Assembly (NCBI RefSeq): GCF_964340395.1
Contig: NC_135550.1
Coordinates: 124,001 to 188,000, forward strand
DNA length: 64,000 nucleotides
Direction of reading: 5' to 3'
DNA from: Glandiceps talaboti
Taxonomy: Eukaryota > Hemichordata > Enteropneusta > Spengelidae
The notes below the pieces were generated by a model, which did no database searches, had not been told where the DNA came from, and saw only the letters and a list, made by a program, of their open reading frames with translations. Positions 53,130 to 63,460 of this stretch are shown in pieces. Numbering within the stretch: the first letter of the stretch is position 1; every line of letters starts with the position of its first letter. The translations under genes and the position numbers were made by a program.

Positions 53130-55595
53130 ATCTCACAATTTTGTTCATCGGATCTGGAGTGTCTATCCATAAAATGCCGTCCACACTACCTGCCACGCGA
53201 ATTCTCAAGCATTATCCTGACAGCTGTTGATATTCACCCTAATGCAAATGCATCTATCGCTCTCAATGAGCTGTCAAGTATTATCACAGGTTATGAAAAT
53301 TCCAATACCGACGCAGTTCCAATGGTGATGGGTGACTTCAATCATGCTAATCTCAAAAAAGTGCTTCCGAAATTTCAACATGTCAGCTGTCCTACCAGGG
53401 GAAATAATACCCTAGATCACTGTTACTCGACGATCAAAGATGCCTATCGCGCACTGCTCCGCCCCAACTACGGAAAATCGAACCATGCACCGGTTTTTCT
53501 CATCCCTGCATACAAATATAAACTAAAATGTTCAAAGCCCACAACTAGAACTTTTCACAGCTGGTCTCAAGACTCTGTGAGTTGTTTACAAGCTTGCTTA
53601 GAATCCACCAAATGGGATGTCTTCAAGGAATCCTCAGCCGATCTAAATGAATACACAGATGCAGTGACTGCGTACATCAATTTCTGCATTGAATGCTGTG
53701 TTCCAAAAAGTCAGTACGTAACTACCCAAATCAGAAACCATGGTTTAACAAGGACGTCCGTTTGAAACTTAAAGCCAAAAATATAGCCTTTAAATCGAAC
53801 GATATCTCTGCCTACAAGAAATCACGATATGATCTTGAAAGAGCCATTAGGTATGCAAAACGACAATATCGGGACAAACTTGAAAACCAACTCAGGGACA
53901 ACGACTCACGGCGTCTTTGGCAGGGTTTACAAGCCGTTACATCGTATAAGAAGAAATCTAATCTCGTCAATGATACTGATTCCAAGCTTCCAAATCTGTT
54001 GAACGAATTCTACGCTCGTTTTGATAAAAAGAACTTACAAACTCCGTTATGTCCAGACTGCGAATAAGATGAACCATTGTTTACCGTTAATGAGTCAGAT
54101 GTGCGAAAGTCGTTCGCGAGTGTGAATGCCCGAAAAGCGGCTGGCCCGGATGGCATTCCATCCAGCGTTCTCAAACTGTGTGCTACTCAACTTTCCCATG
54201 TTTTTACGGACATTTTTAACACTTCTCTTCAACAGTGTGTAGTACCTTCATGTTTCAAGAACTCAATCATAATTCCTGTTCCAAAGAAATCACCAGTGAC
54301 ATGTTTAAAGACTACAGACCGGTGGCATTGACGTCTGTAATAATGAAATGCTTCGAGCGACTCGTCTTACACTACATCAAATCTTTGTTACCACAGTCTT
54401 TAGACCCGTACCAGTTCGCATATCGTTCCAACCGTTCCGTTGAAGATGCTGTTTCCTTGGCACTTCACTCAATTTTAACTCACCTTGATAATCGTGCCTC
54501 ATGCTATTTATTGACTTCAGCTCGGCATTTAATACTATCATTCCATCAAAACTATTCGCAAAAATTTCACAGCTAGGACTCGACCCGCCTATTTGCAGAT
54601 GGATTCTAAAATTCCTGTACGACAGATCGCAAATAGTTAAGATCAACGACCGCACTTCTTTGTCACTTGTTTTAAACACGGGCGCTCCTCAGGGTTGTGT
54701 TTTAAGTCCGTTATTGTATTCACTTTTCACTTATGACTGTACACCAAAGTACAATGATAATGTAATTGTTAAGTTTGCTGACGACACAACGGCAATCGGA
54801 CTAATAAAGAACAATGATGAGTCTTTGTACAGGGCGGAAATTGAGAATGTAAGCAAATGGTGTGAAGTGACCAACTTCGAGCTCAATGTCAGTAAGACTA
54901 AGGAAGTAATCATTGATTTTAGATTATTGAGTGACCTTCATAGTCCAATTAATATCAATGGTGCAGATGTAGAAATTGTAAGCACTTTTAAGTTCTTAGG
55001 TATTCAGATATCCCATGTTTTGTCATGGCGCGAAAATACAACGTCTCTTGTCAAAAAAGCACAGCAGCGTCTTTATTTTCTAAGACGCCTGAAAAAATTT
55101 GGCCTGTGTCAAGACGTTTTAGTCAATTTCTATCGTTCGACCATTGAAAGCATTTTCACGTATTCTATCAACGTCTGGTTTGGCAACATCACATCGGAGG
55201 AACTGTCTTCACTCGAGAAAATTGTCCGCATGGCAGAGAGAATAATCGGTACTGATCTGCCAACACTTGACTCCATGTACCACTCGAGGTCATTACGTAA
55301 GGCTACTTCCATTTTGAAGGATTCTAGCCATCCTGCAAATAGTCTTTTTAACATTTTACGTTCTGGTCGACGTTATCGCAGCATTAAGACATCGTCTGAA
55401 CGTTTTAGGAAGAGTTTTTATCCCTCTGTAATCCGAATTTTAAACCAGTCATGATCATTCATTTTAATGTTTATTTCGATAATGTTCAGCCACTTTTATT
55501 TCAATGTACACTTTTAATATGGGGCGCTCGTGAAAAGTCATTTTCCAATGTTTTTTTAAACACATGGCAATAAAGTATCTGTATCTGTAAAAATA
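53130..55595 (+). mobile_element. Rex1/Babar-like LINE, 5'-truncated
   Basis: Endonuclease end, linker and complete RT to the stop at 55452-55454, then 140 nt of 3' UTR ending in TATCTGTATCTGTAA, a short tandem tail of the CR1/Rex1 kind. The 5' end of the endonuclease is missing, and a microsatellite lies 130 bp upstream. Confidence 0.85.
53140..55454 (+). pseudogene. Rex1-like endonuclease/reverse transcriptase, frameshifted
   Basis: Endonuclease C-terminal half: CRPHYLPREFSSIILTAVDI, VPMVMGDFNHANLKKVLPKF, HVSCPTRGNNTLDHCYS and SNHAPVFLIP (the S-D/N-H motif). Linker with PWFNKDVRLKLKAKNIAFKS. RT from about 54080: NARKAAGPDGIPSSVLKLC, DYRPVALTSVIMKCFERLVL, motif A MLFIDFSSAFNTIIPSKL, GAPQGCVLSPLLYSLFTYDC and motif C KFADDTTAIGLI. 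Breaks: frameshifts near 53720, 54300 and 54510 and an in-frame TAA at 54065-54067. The RT palm and thumb from 54501 to the end are open. Confidence 0.9.
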
Positions 55596-55697
55596 GCCAG
55601 ATTTTGAAATTCATGGAAAGGAACTTAAAGATATTATTCTCCAGAGCATATTCTACCGGTACAGCACCTTTGAACTGTACATGGTTGTGGAAACAAG

Positions 55698-55862
<165 letters not shown>

Positions 55863-56028
55863 TTGCATATCTGTAGTGCAGGCAACACGTTTCTCTGAAG
55901 GGCTCCTGAAATTTCGCCAATATTCCAGTCTACACGTACTTTTCTTCAATACTTCCAACAGTAACAGTATTTAAAGTTTATATTTACATCCAATGAAGAC
56001 TTGTTCTTAGCTTAGACGTTTATTGTAG

Positions 56029-56363
56029 GAGCTGCGACGGGTTATTTTCGATTCTACTGCCAGGTCCTCCACCTTCGAGACTGTGCTTTTGGATGTCACC
56101 TGTTGTCCGCTTTGTACGAAGCGGTCAGTTTACCTGTGGACACTAGGACGATGATTAACTGTGACATTTGTTTCAAGAACATAACTGATCACTCTACTAT
56201 CTTTCAGTGTTTATACTGTGAACATTGCTACTTGTGTAATTTGTGTTTCTATTCAACCAAAATTGAAGAAGAAGACGATCCGGTTTACGGTTACGGTAGT
56301 AAGGTGGTCACTTCCACACACAACGGTCACGTAGGCCAAGGTCATCGCTTCAGAATCATACAG
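56029..56363 (+). CDS. Possible host exon encoding a ZZ-type zinc finger
   Basis: An open stretch (frame open from 56016) encodes INCDICFKNITDHSTIFQCL, YCEHCYLCNLCFYSTK and, after an acidic loop, HNGHVGQGHRFRII: Cys pairs C-x2-C, C-x2-C, C-x2-C-x2-C and a final H-x5-H spacing, as in ZZ zinc fingers, which bind peptides or ubiquitin-like partners. The end CAG|GTACTAA at 56363/56364 fits a 5' splice site, and TTTATTGTAG|GAG at 56028/56029 (or CTGCCAG at 56063) fits a 3' splice site. Alternatively it is part of the 5' region of the LINE starting at 56483. The rest of such a gene is not in the window. Confidence 0.4.
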
Positions 56364-56482
56364 GTACTAATCTATTCACCATCTTCCAATAAGCCTGTGG
56401 CTTTTTAAGTTGCCATATATACTTAAATACGTTCTGACTCATTTTCAACATTTACCAAAGTTACCGAGACTAGTTTACAATT

Positions 56483-58029
56483 ATGGTGCCGACCACACTG
56501 GCTAGTAGACTGTGCTACCTTTCTATGACTGGCTTTTTACTGTCGTGTGTTTTGGCCAGTAAGTCGTGTAATAATGCCAATGGAGTTGTATCATCTCGAA
56601 CATTGGAAGACTCGTATGAATCTTTAGTGGTAAAAATCCATGACTCAAATGCTAATCCATATGGTCTTCAAACAATATTAACACATCTGGTTGGACTGCC
56701 GATTACAACAACGAGGATGTTGAGACACAGGGAAGTTTATGGTCGTCAGATCTGGCTTTATTACAACATAATTGTATTATTACTATCGGGAGATGTACAT
56801 CACAATCCTGGCCCTTGTACAAACTGTGGTGAACCTATACAGTACTTTGAATCGGATCTCGAGTGTTTTGCATGTGGCAATGATTTCCATCTGACTTGCA
56901 TTGATGTTAATATACATGAATTAGCAGATACTTGGTCAGGTGAAGGGCTTTGGATGTGTGATGAATGCTCACCGAGAACAGGTGCAGAGGTGAGTAATAC
57001 CGACTGGGACATTAATGCAAATCAGGACATGAACAACACCTGTGATCCTAGCAGCGTCAGAAATCGAGATTTTGTGGATCCCTTCTCCCAGTTCTATAGA
57101 AAGGGCATTAAAATGCTGCATCTAAATGTTTGTTCGATGGAAAACAAATTCGATGAATTAAAAGCTATCTCGACTGATGAAAATAACAAAATAACAATTG
57201 CTGGTTTCACAGAAACATGGTTAGACGATCGATATTGTGATAATGAACTGAATGTAATTGGATATTCCTTAATTAGACGAGACAGGGGTGAGTGAACAAT
57301 TCTAAAGATTATGGTGGAGGTGTGGCTGTTTATATTCGCGAGAATATAGCCTTCCATAGACGGAAAGATCTGGAGCAAAACAATATTGAAATGATTGCAT
57401 TTGAAATCGATTCTTCAAAGTCGAAACCTGTCATAGTTATTTTTATTTACAGGCCACCTAGTGATGATTTGAATACATAGGCAGCCAGCTTTAGTGAAAG
57501 TTTGACTATGATTGCCAGAGAAAATTAAGAGCATGTTATACTAGGTGACTTTAACATAGGCCTTAGGAGTAACGACAACCAGGTAACATGCTGGCTGGAT
57601 TTCATGGAAAATGAGTACGATCTTACACAACTAATAACTGAACCCACAAGGGTTACGTCGACTACAGATTCATTAATTAATCATATATTCGTGTCTCGTC
57701 CTGAAAATATCACTGAAAGTTTTGTTGCAAACTTTTCGATTAGCGATCACGATCCTATATGTGTCACGAGAAAACTTGCAACGACCAATAAGAATGCAGA
57801 AACTATTAAGTACAGGTGCCTAAAGAATCGTGATAAAGCAAATAGAAAAACGGGCTCTGAAGTCTATAAATATTGGAGAAATAAAGTAAAATCTCTCATC
57901 TACCAGACGAAATGCTCCTACTATCAGTCAGCTTTGAAAAAAGGAACTTGTACCATCAAGGAATTATGGAAACATCTTGGAGATCTAGTTCCTGGCAAGA
58001 CATCTCAACGATTTTCAAATTTTAACTGA
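56483..58029 (+). pseudogene. LINE N-terminal region: signal-like leader, 2A motif, PHD finger, endonuclease
   Basis: Residues 1-26 are hydrophobic (LCYLSMTGFLLSCVLA). Residues 90-111 (IWLYYNIIVLLLSGDVHHNP then GP) form a 2A-like motif; the 2A consensus is D-V/I-E-x-N-P-G-P, with His here in place of Glu. A PHD-type C4HC3 finger follows at once (CTNC, CFAC, H..C, CDEC, residues 112-165). The endonuclease starts with KMLHLNVCSMENKFDELKAI and TIAGFTETWLDD (Asn and Glu present), and goes on after a frameshift near 57290 with GGGVAVYIRENIAF, YRPPSDD, HVILGDFNIGL and SISDHDPICV (active-site Asp and His). Stops at 57478-57480 and about 57526 precede the linker. Confidence 0.85.
56753..56815 (+). 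other. Virus-like 2A ribosome-skipping motif in the LINE
   Basis: Encodes the hydrophobic run WLYYNIIVLLLSG followed by DVHHNPGP. Skipping would occur between Gly110 (56810-56812) and Pro111 (56813-56815), releasing the leader from the PHD-endonuclease-RT protein. Such motifs are known near the N-terminus of CR1, L2, Crack and Rex1 elements of marine invertebrates; activity of this variant (His for Glu) is untested. Confidence 0.65.
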
Positions 58030-58257
58030 TCCAAAATCAGTTGCAGATGGGTTAAATCTCTGGTTCACATCTGTTGTTGAAAAATATGTGACCAAATTCA
58101 ATCAAAGGTCAAATGCATCCATGGATAAGCTTAGGGACTTTGTATCTGAAAAACAATCCCACTTATGTTAGATACGAATTGACCTTCAAAGAACTCGGCC
58201 AACAACTGTTACACATAAAGTACATCGAAACATTGAAAATAACCTAACACATTTTTG

Positions 58258-58999
58258 TCCAGCTACTGACGATGAAATCAGGAAGATAATAGCCCAATCA
58301 CCAAATAAATCCTGCATCCTAGACCCGATTCCTACCCTACTACTGAAGAAATGTCTAGATACCATATCTCCAGCAATAACCAACATAGTGAATCTTTCGC
58401 TGTCTACAGGCACCTTCCCAGATAAGTTTAAAACAGCCATCATCTCTCCACTGCTAAAGAAACCCAATTTAAACCAGGACATCCTCAAGAACTTCAGACC
58501 AGTGTCAAATTTACCCTTTATCTCAAAGGTCGTCGAAAAAGTTGTTGCGAAAAGACTTTTGAATCATGTGCATTCTAACAATCTTGCCAAACCGATGCAT
58601 AAAATTCCATCTGTATGCTGATGATAGTCAGTTATACATGAGTTTGAATTTAACAACATGGACCGAAGTATCTCCGACATGGAAAACCTCACAGCAGAGA
58701 TACACCATTGGATGACCACAAACCTACTTAAGCTGAATTCTGACAAAACGGAATTGTTATTTTTCGGTTCTCGTCAAAATCTGTCTAAATTGTCAGCACT
58801 GAAACCATCGATGGAGATAAGCGACTCTGCCATAAGTCCAACTATATCAGCCAGAAACCTCGGTATTCAACTTGACAGCTGGGTTAATATGGACAATCAA
58901 GTAAATGCACTTTGCAAAGCAGCTTATTTTCACATCAGGAATATTAGTGCAATTCGGAAATATCTAACTGAAGGCACAGCCAAACACCTGGTGCATGCG
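58258..58999 (+). pseudogene. LINE reverse transcriptase with large internal deletion
   Basis: RT fingers DDEIRKIIAQSPNKSCILDP, TIVNLSLSTGTFPDKF and NFRPVSNLPFISKVVEKVVA run to NNLAKPMH (about 58600); the next codons are already KFHLYADDSQLYM (motif C, 58603-58640, in another frame). Motifs A and B, about 130 residues, are absent, so a clean deletion joined the fingers to the Y-A-D-D box. The thumb and connection (HHWMTTNLLKLNSDKTELLF, RNLGIQLDSWVNMDNQV) then run to the insertion point at 59002. Confidence 0.85.
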
Positions 59000-59340
59000 T
59001 TAGGGACCGGACAGAATTTACGGCAGAGGGGGGGCCTGGGGAGAAATTGGGGGGGCCATGAAATAAATGGGAGGCTTGAAGGGGGGGCCATGAAAATTCT
59101 CATGGTTTGAAAGGGGGGGCCGCGAAATATTTTGTCATTGAAAAAAATTAATATGTTAGAAGATTTAGCATTGCATGAGATAGCACTTGATATCGCCTTT
59201 AATATTGAATGTCTACACTTTCATTTATGTATTAAAATGGAAGTGTGTACGTTTGTATGTACCTATTTAGTGAAGCATAAAAACACTACTCAACATTAAT
59301 TTGATACACCCTGAATTACTCTTATATACTCCAAGTTGTT

Positions 59341-59443
59341 CACACACACACACACACACATATGTATACATACATACATACATACATACATACATTTTAG
59401 CACTGTGGAAACAGGTTCAGTGTGTAATTACCATCAAGGATAC

Positions 59444-59521
<78 letters not shown>
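59341..59521 (+). repeat. (CA)n, (CATA)n and (TA)n microsatellites
   Basis: CA repeat at 59341-59361, CATA at 59366-59394, TA at 59448-59522; a second TA repeat is at 59650-59680. Confidence 0.98.
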
Positions 59522-59525
<4 letters not shown>

Positions 59526-59589
59526 TTGGTAGTACTGGAACTCTTTCTTGGTTGTGACTTTCTTGGTAGTTCCAGTACTACCAAAACTA
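59521..59589. repeat. Perfect 22-bp inverted repeat (hairpin) at the end of a TA array
   Basis: TAGTTTTGGTAGTACTGGAA begins the left arm (59521-59542) and the exact 22-nt reverse complement lies at 59568-59589, with a 25-nt loop. It sits directly at the end of the TA microsatellite and could be a tiny fold-back element. Confidence 0.95.
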
Positions 59590-59647
59590 TTACGCTCTGC
59601 CACTGCGGTATAGAGCACAGTGTCTTAGCAGATTGATACTCACCGAG

Positions 59648-59683
<36 letters not shown>

Positions 59684-60059
59684 GGTAATATACTAGCATA
59701 GGACCTGTAATTTATGTGATTAAAAAGTGACCTTTTGGTGAAAAATGTAAATACAAAAACGTCTGGCCAGATTAATTTAGATAGGTGTTTTATTTCTTTC
59801 CTTGACACTATTCTTGAGTTTCACTCAAAGATGTGAGGCAAGACTTGTCTTTCTTTCTATCTAAAACCAGTGAAATTAAACTATTTCCCTCCTCAGCATC
59901 ATCAAATGCATCTATCTGTACTAAATATTGTAAAGCATTTAGATGTCTGCGTGGTGTTAAGTGTTTTTTCATCAGTGACTTTGCACTAACTTTGGTAGTT
60001 GCCTTCTGGCCGTATATACTCATCTGATCACTGTACAGTGTATTGAATACAATTCTGAA

Positions 60060-60340
60060 TTTGCTGTCCCCATCATGAAGTCACAAATGCCTGACACTAT
60101 AGGTTTAAATATGTATGGTTTTGGAACTCAAAGCATATTGATTACATCTAAGTATTCCACAACATTCTGAATTTCTTTGCACTTTCATGAAGTCACAATG
60201 TCTTACATTTACATGTGTATTGGTAATGCATTTGGTGTAGGAAAGTGAAAGCTATATTTGTCAGACCTCAGTGTGCATAAAATCCTTAGTTTGCTAGCAC
60301 TTCATGACATCACAAATGTCTGACATTATATAGTTATTGT
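60060..60340 (+). repeat. ~114-bp tandem repeat, about 2.5 units
   Basis: TCATGAAGTCACAAATGCCT (60075), TCATGAAGTCACAATGTCTT (60186) and TCATGACATCACAAATGTCT (60303) start successive diverged units inside the Harbinger-like element. Confidence 0.75.
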
Positions 60341-60956
60341 GTTATGAGTATAAATAGATATTTGAATACACTATGTAGGTGATGTGATGTCCTTAGATAC
60401 TCCCCACAAATGTCCCCACTACAGTTTTTCACAAATCACGCATGTGAATGTGTGTTTACTCTGTGTCTGTGTTTCTGTGTATGTATCAGTGAATGACAGT
60501 TAAAACCACCACATCACATGCCTTGGTATTAAGTGATGACTACTTATGGTGTCTAGTTGGGAAATAAACAAGATTATACCACATGTGTATGATTACATGT
60601 ATGGTCAAAATGTTTTATTTTGTTTTGTTTTCTAAAAAACTTCCTCTACAACCACTAAGTTGTTTGGGCTGTAATAGTAACATAATAGTAGTACCAAAAG
60701 AAATATTACAGTTGTGCTACAGTAACAAAAAAAATTGTACTCTTTTTAGTTATTGTAGGGGGCAGGATATTGTGCACTTTTTTTCTTTTTTTCCCCCTTT
60801 TTTTTTTGGGGGGGGGGCATAAAATTTTTATACTTTTGAAAGGGGGGGCTGTGAAATTTTGGTCACAGTGGATGGGGGGGCCAGGAAAAAAACCAAATCA
60901 GAGATAATTTCTCCCCAGGCCCCCCCCCCCTGCCGTAAATTCTGTCCGGTCCCTTA

Positions 60957-61421
60957 GTAACATCCATACTAGACTATGGAAATAGTCTCCTCTACGGCAT
61001 CACCCAACGAAATATAAACAAACTCCAACTCATCCAGAACACCTCGGCTCGTCTTATTGCCAGAACAAAGAAACATGACCACATCACCGACGTATTACGT
61101 AAACTCCATTGCCTTCCAATAACCGAACGAATCAAATTCAAGATCCTACTCCTGACCTATCGCGTCCTCAACGGTACCGCCCCATCATATATGTGTGATC
61201 TTCTCACTGTGTATAAACCAGCCCGCTGCCTTCGTTCTAGTAATCAACAACAACTAGTTGTACCGAGAGTTGCATCAAAGTCGTTTGGAAATCGCGCCTT
61301 CTACTACGCTGCACCGAAGGTTTGGAATAATCTCCCATGTCACATCAGACAATGCACAGAAATTGACACTTTCAAACGCAAGTTGAAAACTCACCTTTTC
61401 ACCCAGATTTACAGTGTGTAA
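60957..61421 (+). pseudogene. LINE C-terminal region after the Harbinger-like insertion
   Basis: Continues directly from 59002: SILDYGNSLLYGITQRNINK, LQLIQNTSARLIARTKKHDH, LHCLPITERIKFKILLLTYR, then PARCLRSSNQQQLVVPRVAS and FKRKLKTHLFTQIY, stop at 61419-61421. This is the standard CR1/L2 C-terminus. It is open in one frame over the whole segment. Confidence 0.9.
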
Positions 61422-61649
61422 TCTAAACTAAATTACTGTTACCAATCATTTATTTAGATTTAGTCGATTTAAATGTACTCTTTAAATCATTTAAAATCAT
61501 TATAACGTTGCCATTTTTTTACAGCCATACTTGTAATTGCAGTAGCTTTTGATTTATTTCAAATGTGAAGCGCCTATGAGCACTGTCGTGGATATATGGC
61601 GCTATATAAATGTTTATTATTATTATTATTATTTATTATATTATGTTTT

Positions 61650-63212
61650 GACGTCCCAGAAGTGACAGTAGATTTTATAGAAAAGCAACTAAGATCGTTA
61701 GATCCAAGAAAAACTTCAGGTTTAGATGGGATTCATTCTAAATTTCTCGTGATATCGGTTGATATTATTGCTCCATCTTTGACTGCAATTTTCAATAGGT
61801 TCATTCGCACGGGTAGTTTTCCCAGTATATGGAAACAAGCCAAAGTGACACCTTTGTATAAGGGCGGTATTGCAAGTGACCCTAGCAATTACCGTCCAGT
61901 AAGTGTTCTCCCAATACCGTCAAAATTGTTTGAGCGACATATCCATCAACACCTTATCACTTATTTGGACCACAATGAACTGCTTCATGATAAACAGTCT
62001 GGGTTTCGTACTTTTCATTCTTGTCAAACGGCATTAACTGCATTATTAGACTCTTGGTGTAATCACATTGACAACAAAGATCTGGTTGGTGTAGTCTTCC
62101 TTGATTTGAGGAAGGCGTTTGCCCTTGTGAATCATGAAATATTGTTTGATAAATTGCATATTTATGGTGTTAATAATACATCCTTGAATTTATTCAGATC
62201 CTATCTGGCGAATAGGAAGCAATGGGTTTCTATAAATGGTTGTATTTCTGATAGCGTTCACCTAGAGGTTAGGTTACTCCAAGGATCGATATTAGGACCG
62301 CTTCTGTTTCTCTTGTAAATCAACGATTTGCCACTTTGTACTTCGGATTGTGAAATCGATATGTTTGCTGACGATTCTACGATTCATACGTCGGCACAGT
62401 CAGTGACAGATCTTGAGTTCAAGTTAAACGGTGTTCTTGGTAGTATCAGTGATTGGTGTACTGAAAACAAATGTGCCCTAGCATTGACAAGACAAAATAT
62501 ATGCTAATTACAACTCGACAGAAACGTACTTGTCAGGTAGTGACTTGAATGTGAAACTGGATGATTATGATATTGAAAATGTTCTAAGTGAAAAGTTGTT
62601 GGGAATAGTCATAAACAATGATTTGTCATGGTCTTCACATGTAGACAATATTGTGAAGAAAATTAAATCTAAGTTATATCTCTTGGCGTGAATGAAGTGC
62701 TTTCTTCCAGAATCGTCACGGCGGCAATACTATAATAGCTTTATTTTACCTCACTTTGATTATTGTCAAGCAATATGGGGATGCTGCAGCAAGACAACAC
62801 CCGATTAAATAGTTTACTGAAGTGTTCCATGAGGCTTATTTTAAATTGCGATGCCGGCATATCTCCCACTGAGATGCTAATCAGGCTAAACTGGTATCCA
62901 CTCTCCTATCGTTACAAATTTAATAATGTTGTTTCAGTTTATGAAGCATTACATGGCCAATATCCCACTTATATCAGTGAATTACTTTCACCATATAGAC
63001 CTCGTCGGTCTTTGCGCTCAGTTACAAATCACTCGTTACTAGTCCCATTTGCCAGAACAAAGGTTTTTAAGGAATCGTTTCGAGTAGCAGCGCCTACACT
63101 GTACAATCAACTACCGGCTGCAATAAGATCTATTACTAATATTAGAAGTTTCAAAATTGTGTGTCATACACATTACTTTCAGGGTTTCATAGATGATAAT
63201 GTAAATTTTTAG
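61650..63212 (+). pseudogene. CR1/L2-like reverse transcriptase, broken
   Basis: VTVDFIEKQLRSLDPRKTSG, LDGIHSKFLVISVDIIAPSL, NYRPVSVLPIPSKLFERHIH, motif A VVFLDLRKAFALVNHEIL (the usual D after K-A-F is Ala), LLQGSILGPLLFLL then a stop at 62316-62318, motif C MFADDSTIHTS, and the C-terminus MLIRLNWYPLSYRYKFNNVV to FKIVCHTHYFQGF (stop 63210-63212). Stops and frameshifts cluster at 62490-62700. Confidence 0.9.
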
Positions 63213-63398
63213 TATGGTCGTATTTTTTCTGTCACTTGCTGTTTGTATTTTGTCTGTTGGACGTTTTGTGTCGTTATTGCATTTTTTGCAATTTGTATGT
63301 AGTCTCATTTTCTGACATTGTATTTTAATTGTTCTATTTTGTTCTCGACCCTCATGAAAAAAGGCTGTTACCTATGAGACTATCGAGTTTAAATAAAG

Positions 63399-63399
<1 letters not shown>

Positions 63400-63457
<58 letters not shown>
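63400..63457 (+). repeat. (ATT)n tail of the LINE
   Basis: About 19 ATT units, the 3' end of the element at 61641-63460. Confidence 0.97.
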
Positions 63458-63460
63458 AAG

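Larger units (their letters stand above)
59003..60953. mobile_element. PIF/Harbinger-like MITE-type element, 1951 bp, TTA duplication
   Basis: Near-perfect TIRs of about 45 bp: GGGACCGGACAGAATTTACG at 59003, with the reverse complement ending at 60953. Flanked by TTA (59000-59002 and 60954-60956). Removing it restores the LINE reading H-A-L-V-T-S-I-L-D-Y-G, so both ends are exact. Just inside both TIRs are runs of 7 or more G (59029-59035, 59089-59124; C-rich at 60921-60930; G-rich 60789-60895). No transposase. The interior contains CA, CATA and TA microsatellites, a hairpin and short tandem repeats. Confidence 0.9.
56450..61640 (+). mobile_element. CR1/L2-like LINE with 2A-like motif, interrupted by a Harbinger-like element
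   Basis: N-terminal module with hydrophobic leader, 2A-like motif and PHD finger, then endonuclease, an internally deleted RT, and the C-terminal part after the element at 59003-60953. Stop at 61419-61421, then a 3' UTR with GGCGCTATATAAATG followed by (ATT)n at 61615-61637, the standard CR1/L2 3' end. At least four frameshifts or stops and one large deletion: inactive. Confidence 0.9.
61641..63460 (+). mobile_element. CR1/L2-like LINE inserted in the (ATT)n tail of the preceding LINE
   Basis: 5'-truncated at the start of the RT; begins within about 20 bp of the (ATT)n tail of the preceding element, in the same orientation, and ends with GTTTAAATAAAGTTTATTAT and a long (ATT)n (63400-63457). 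Confidence 0.85.
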
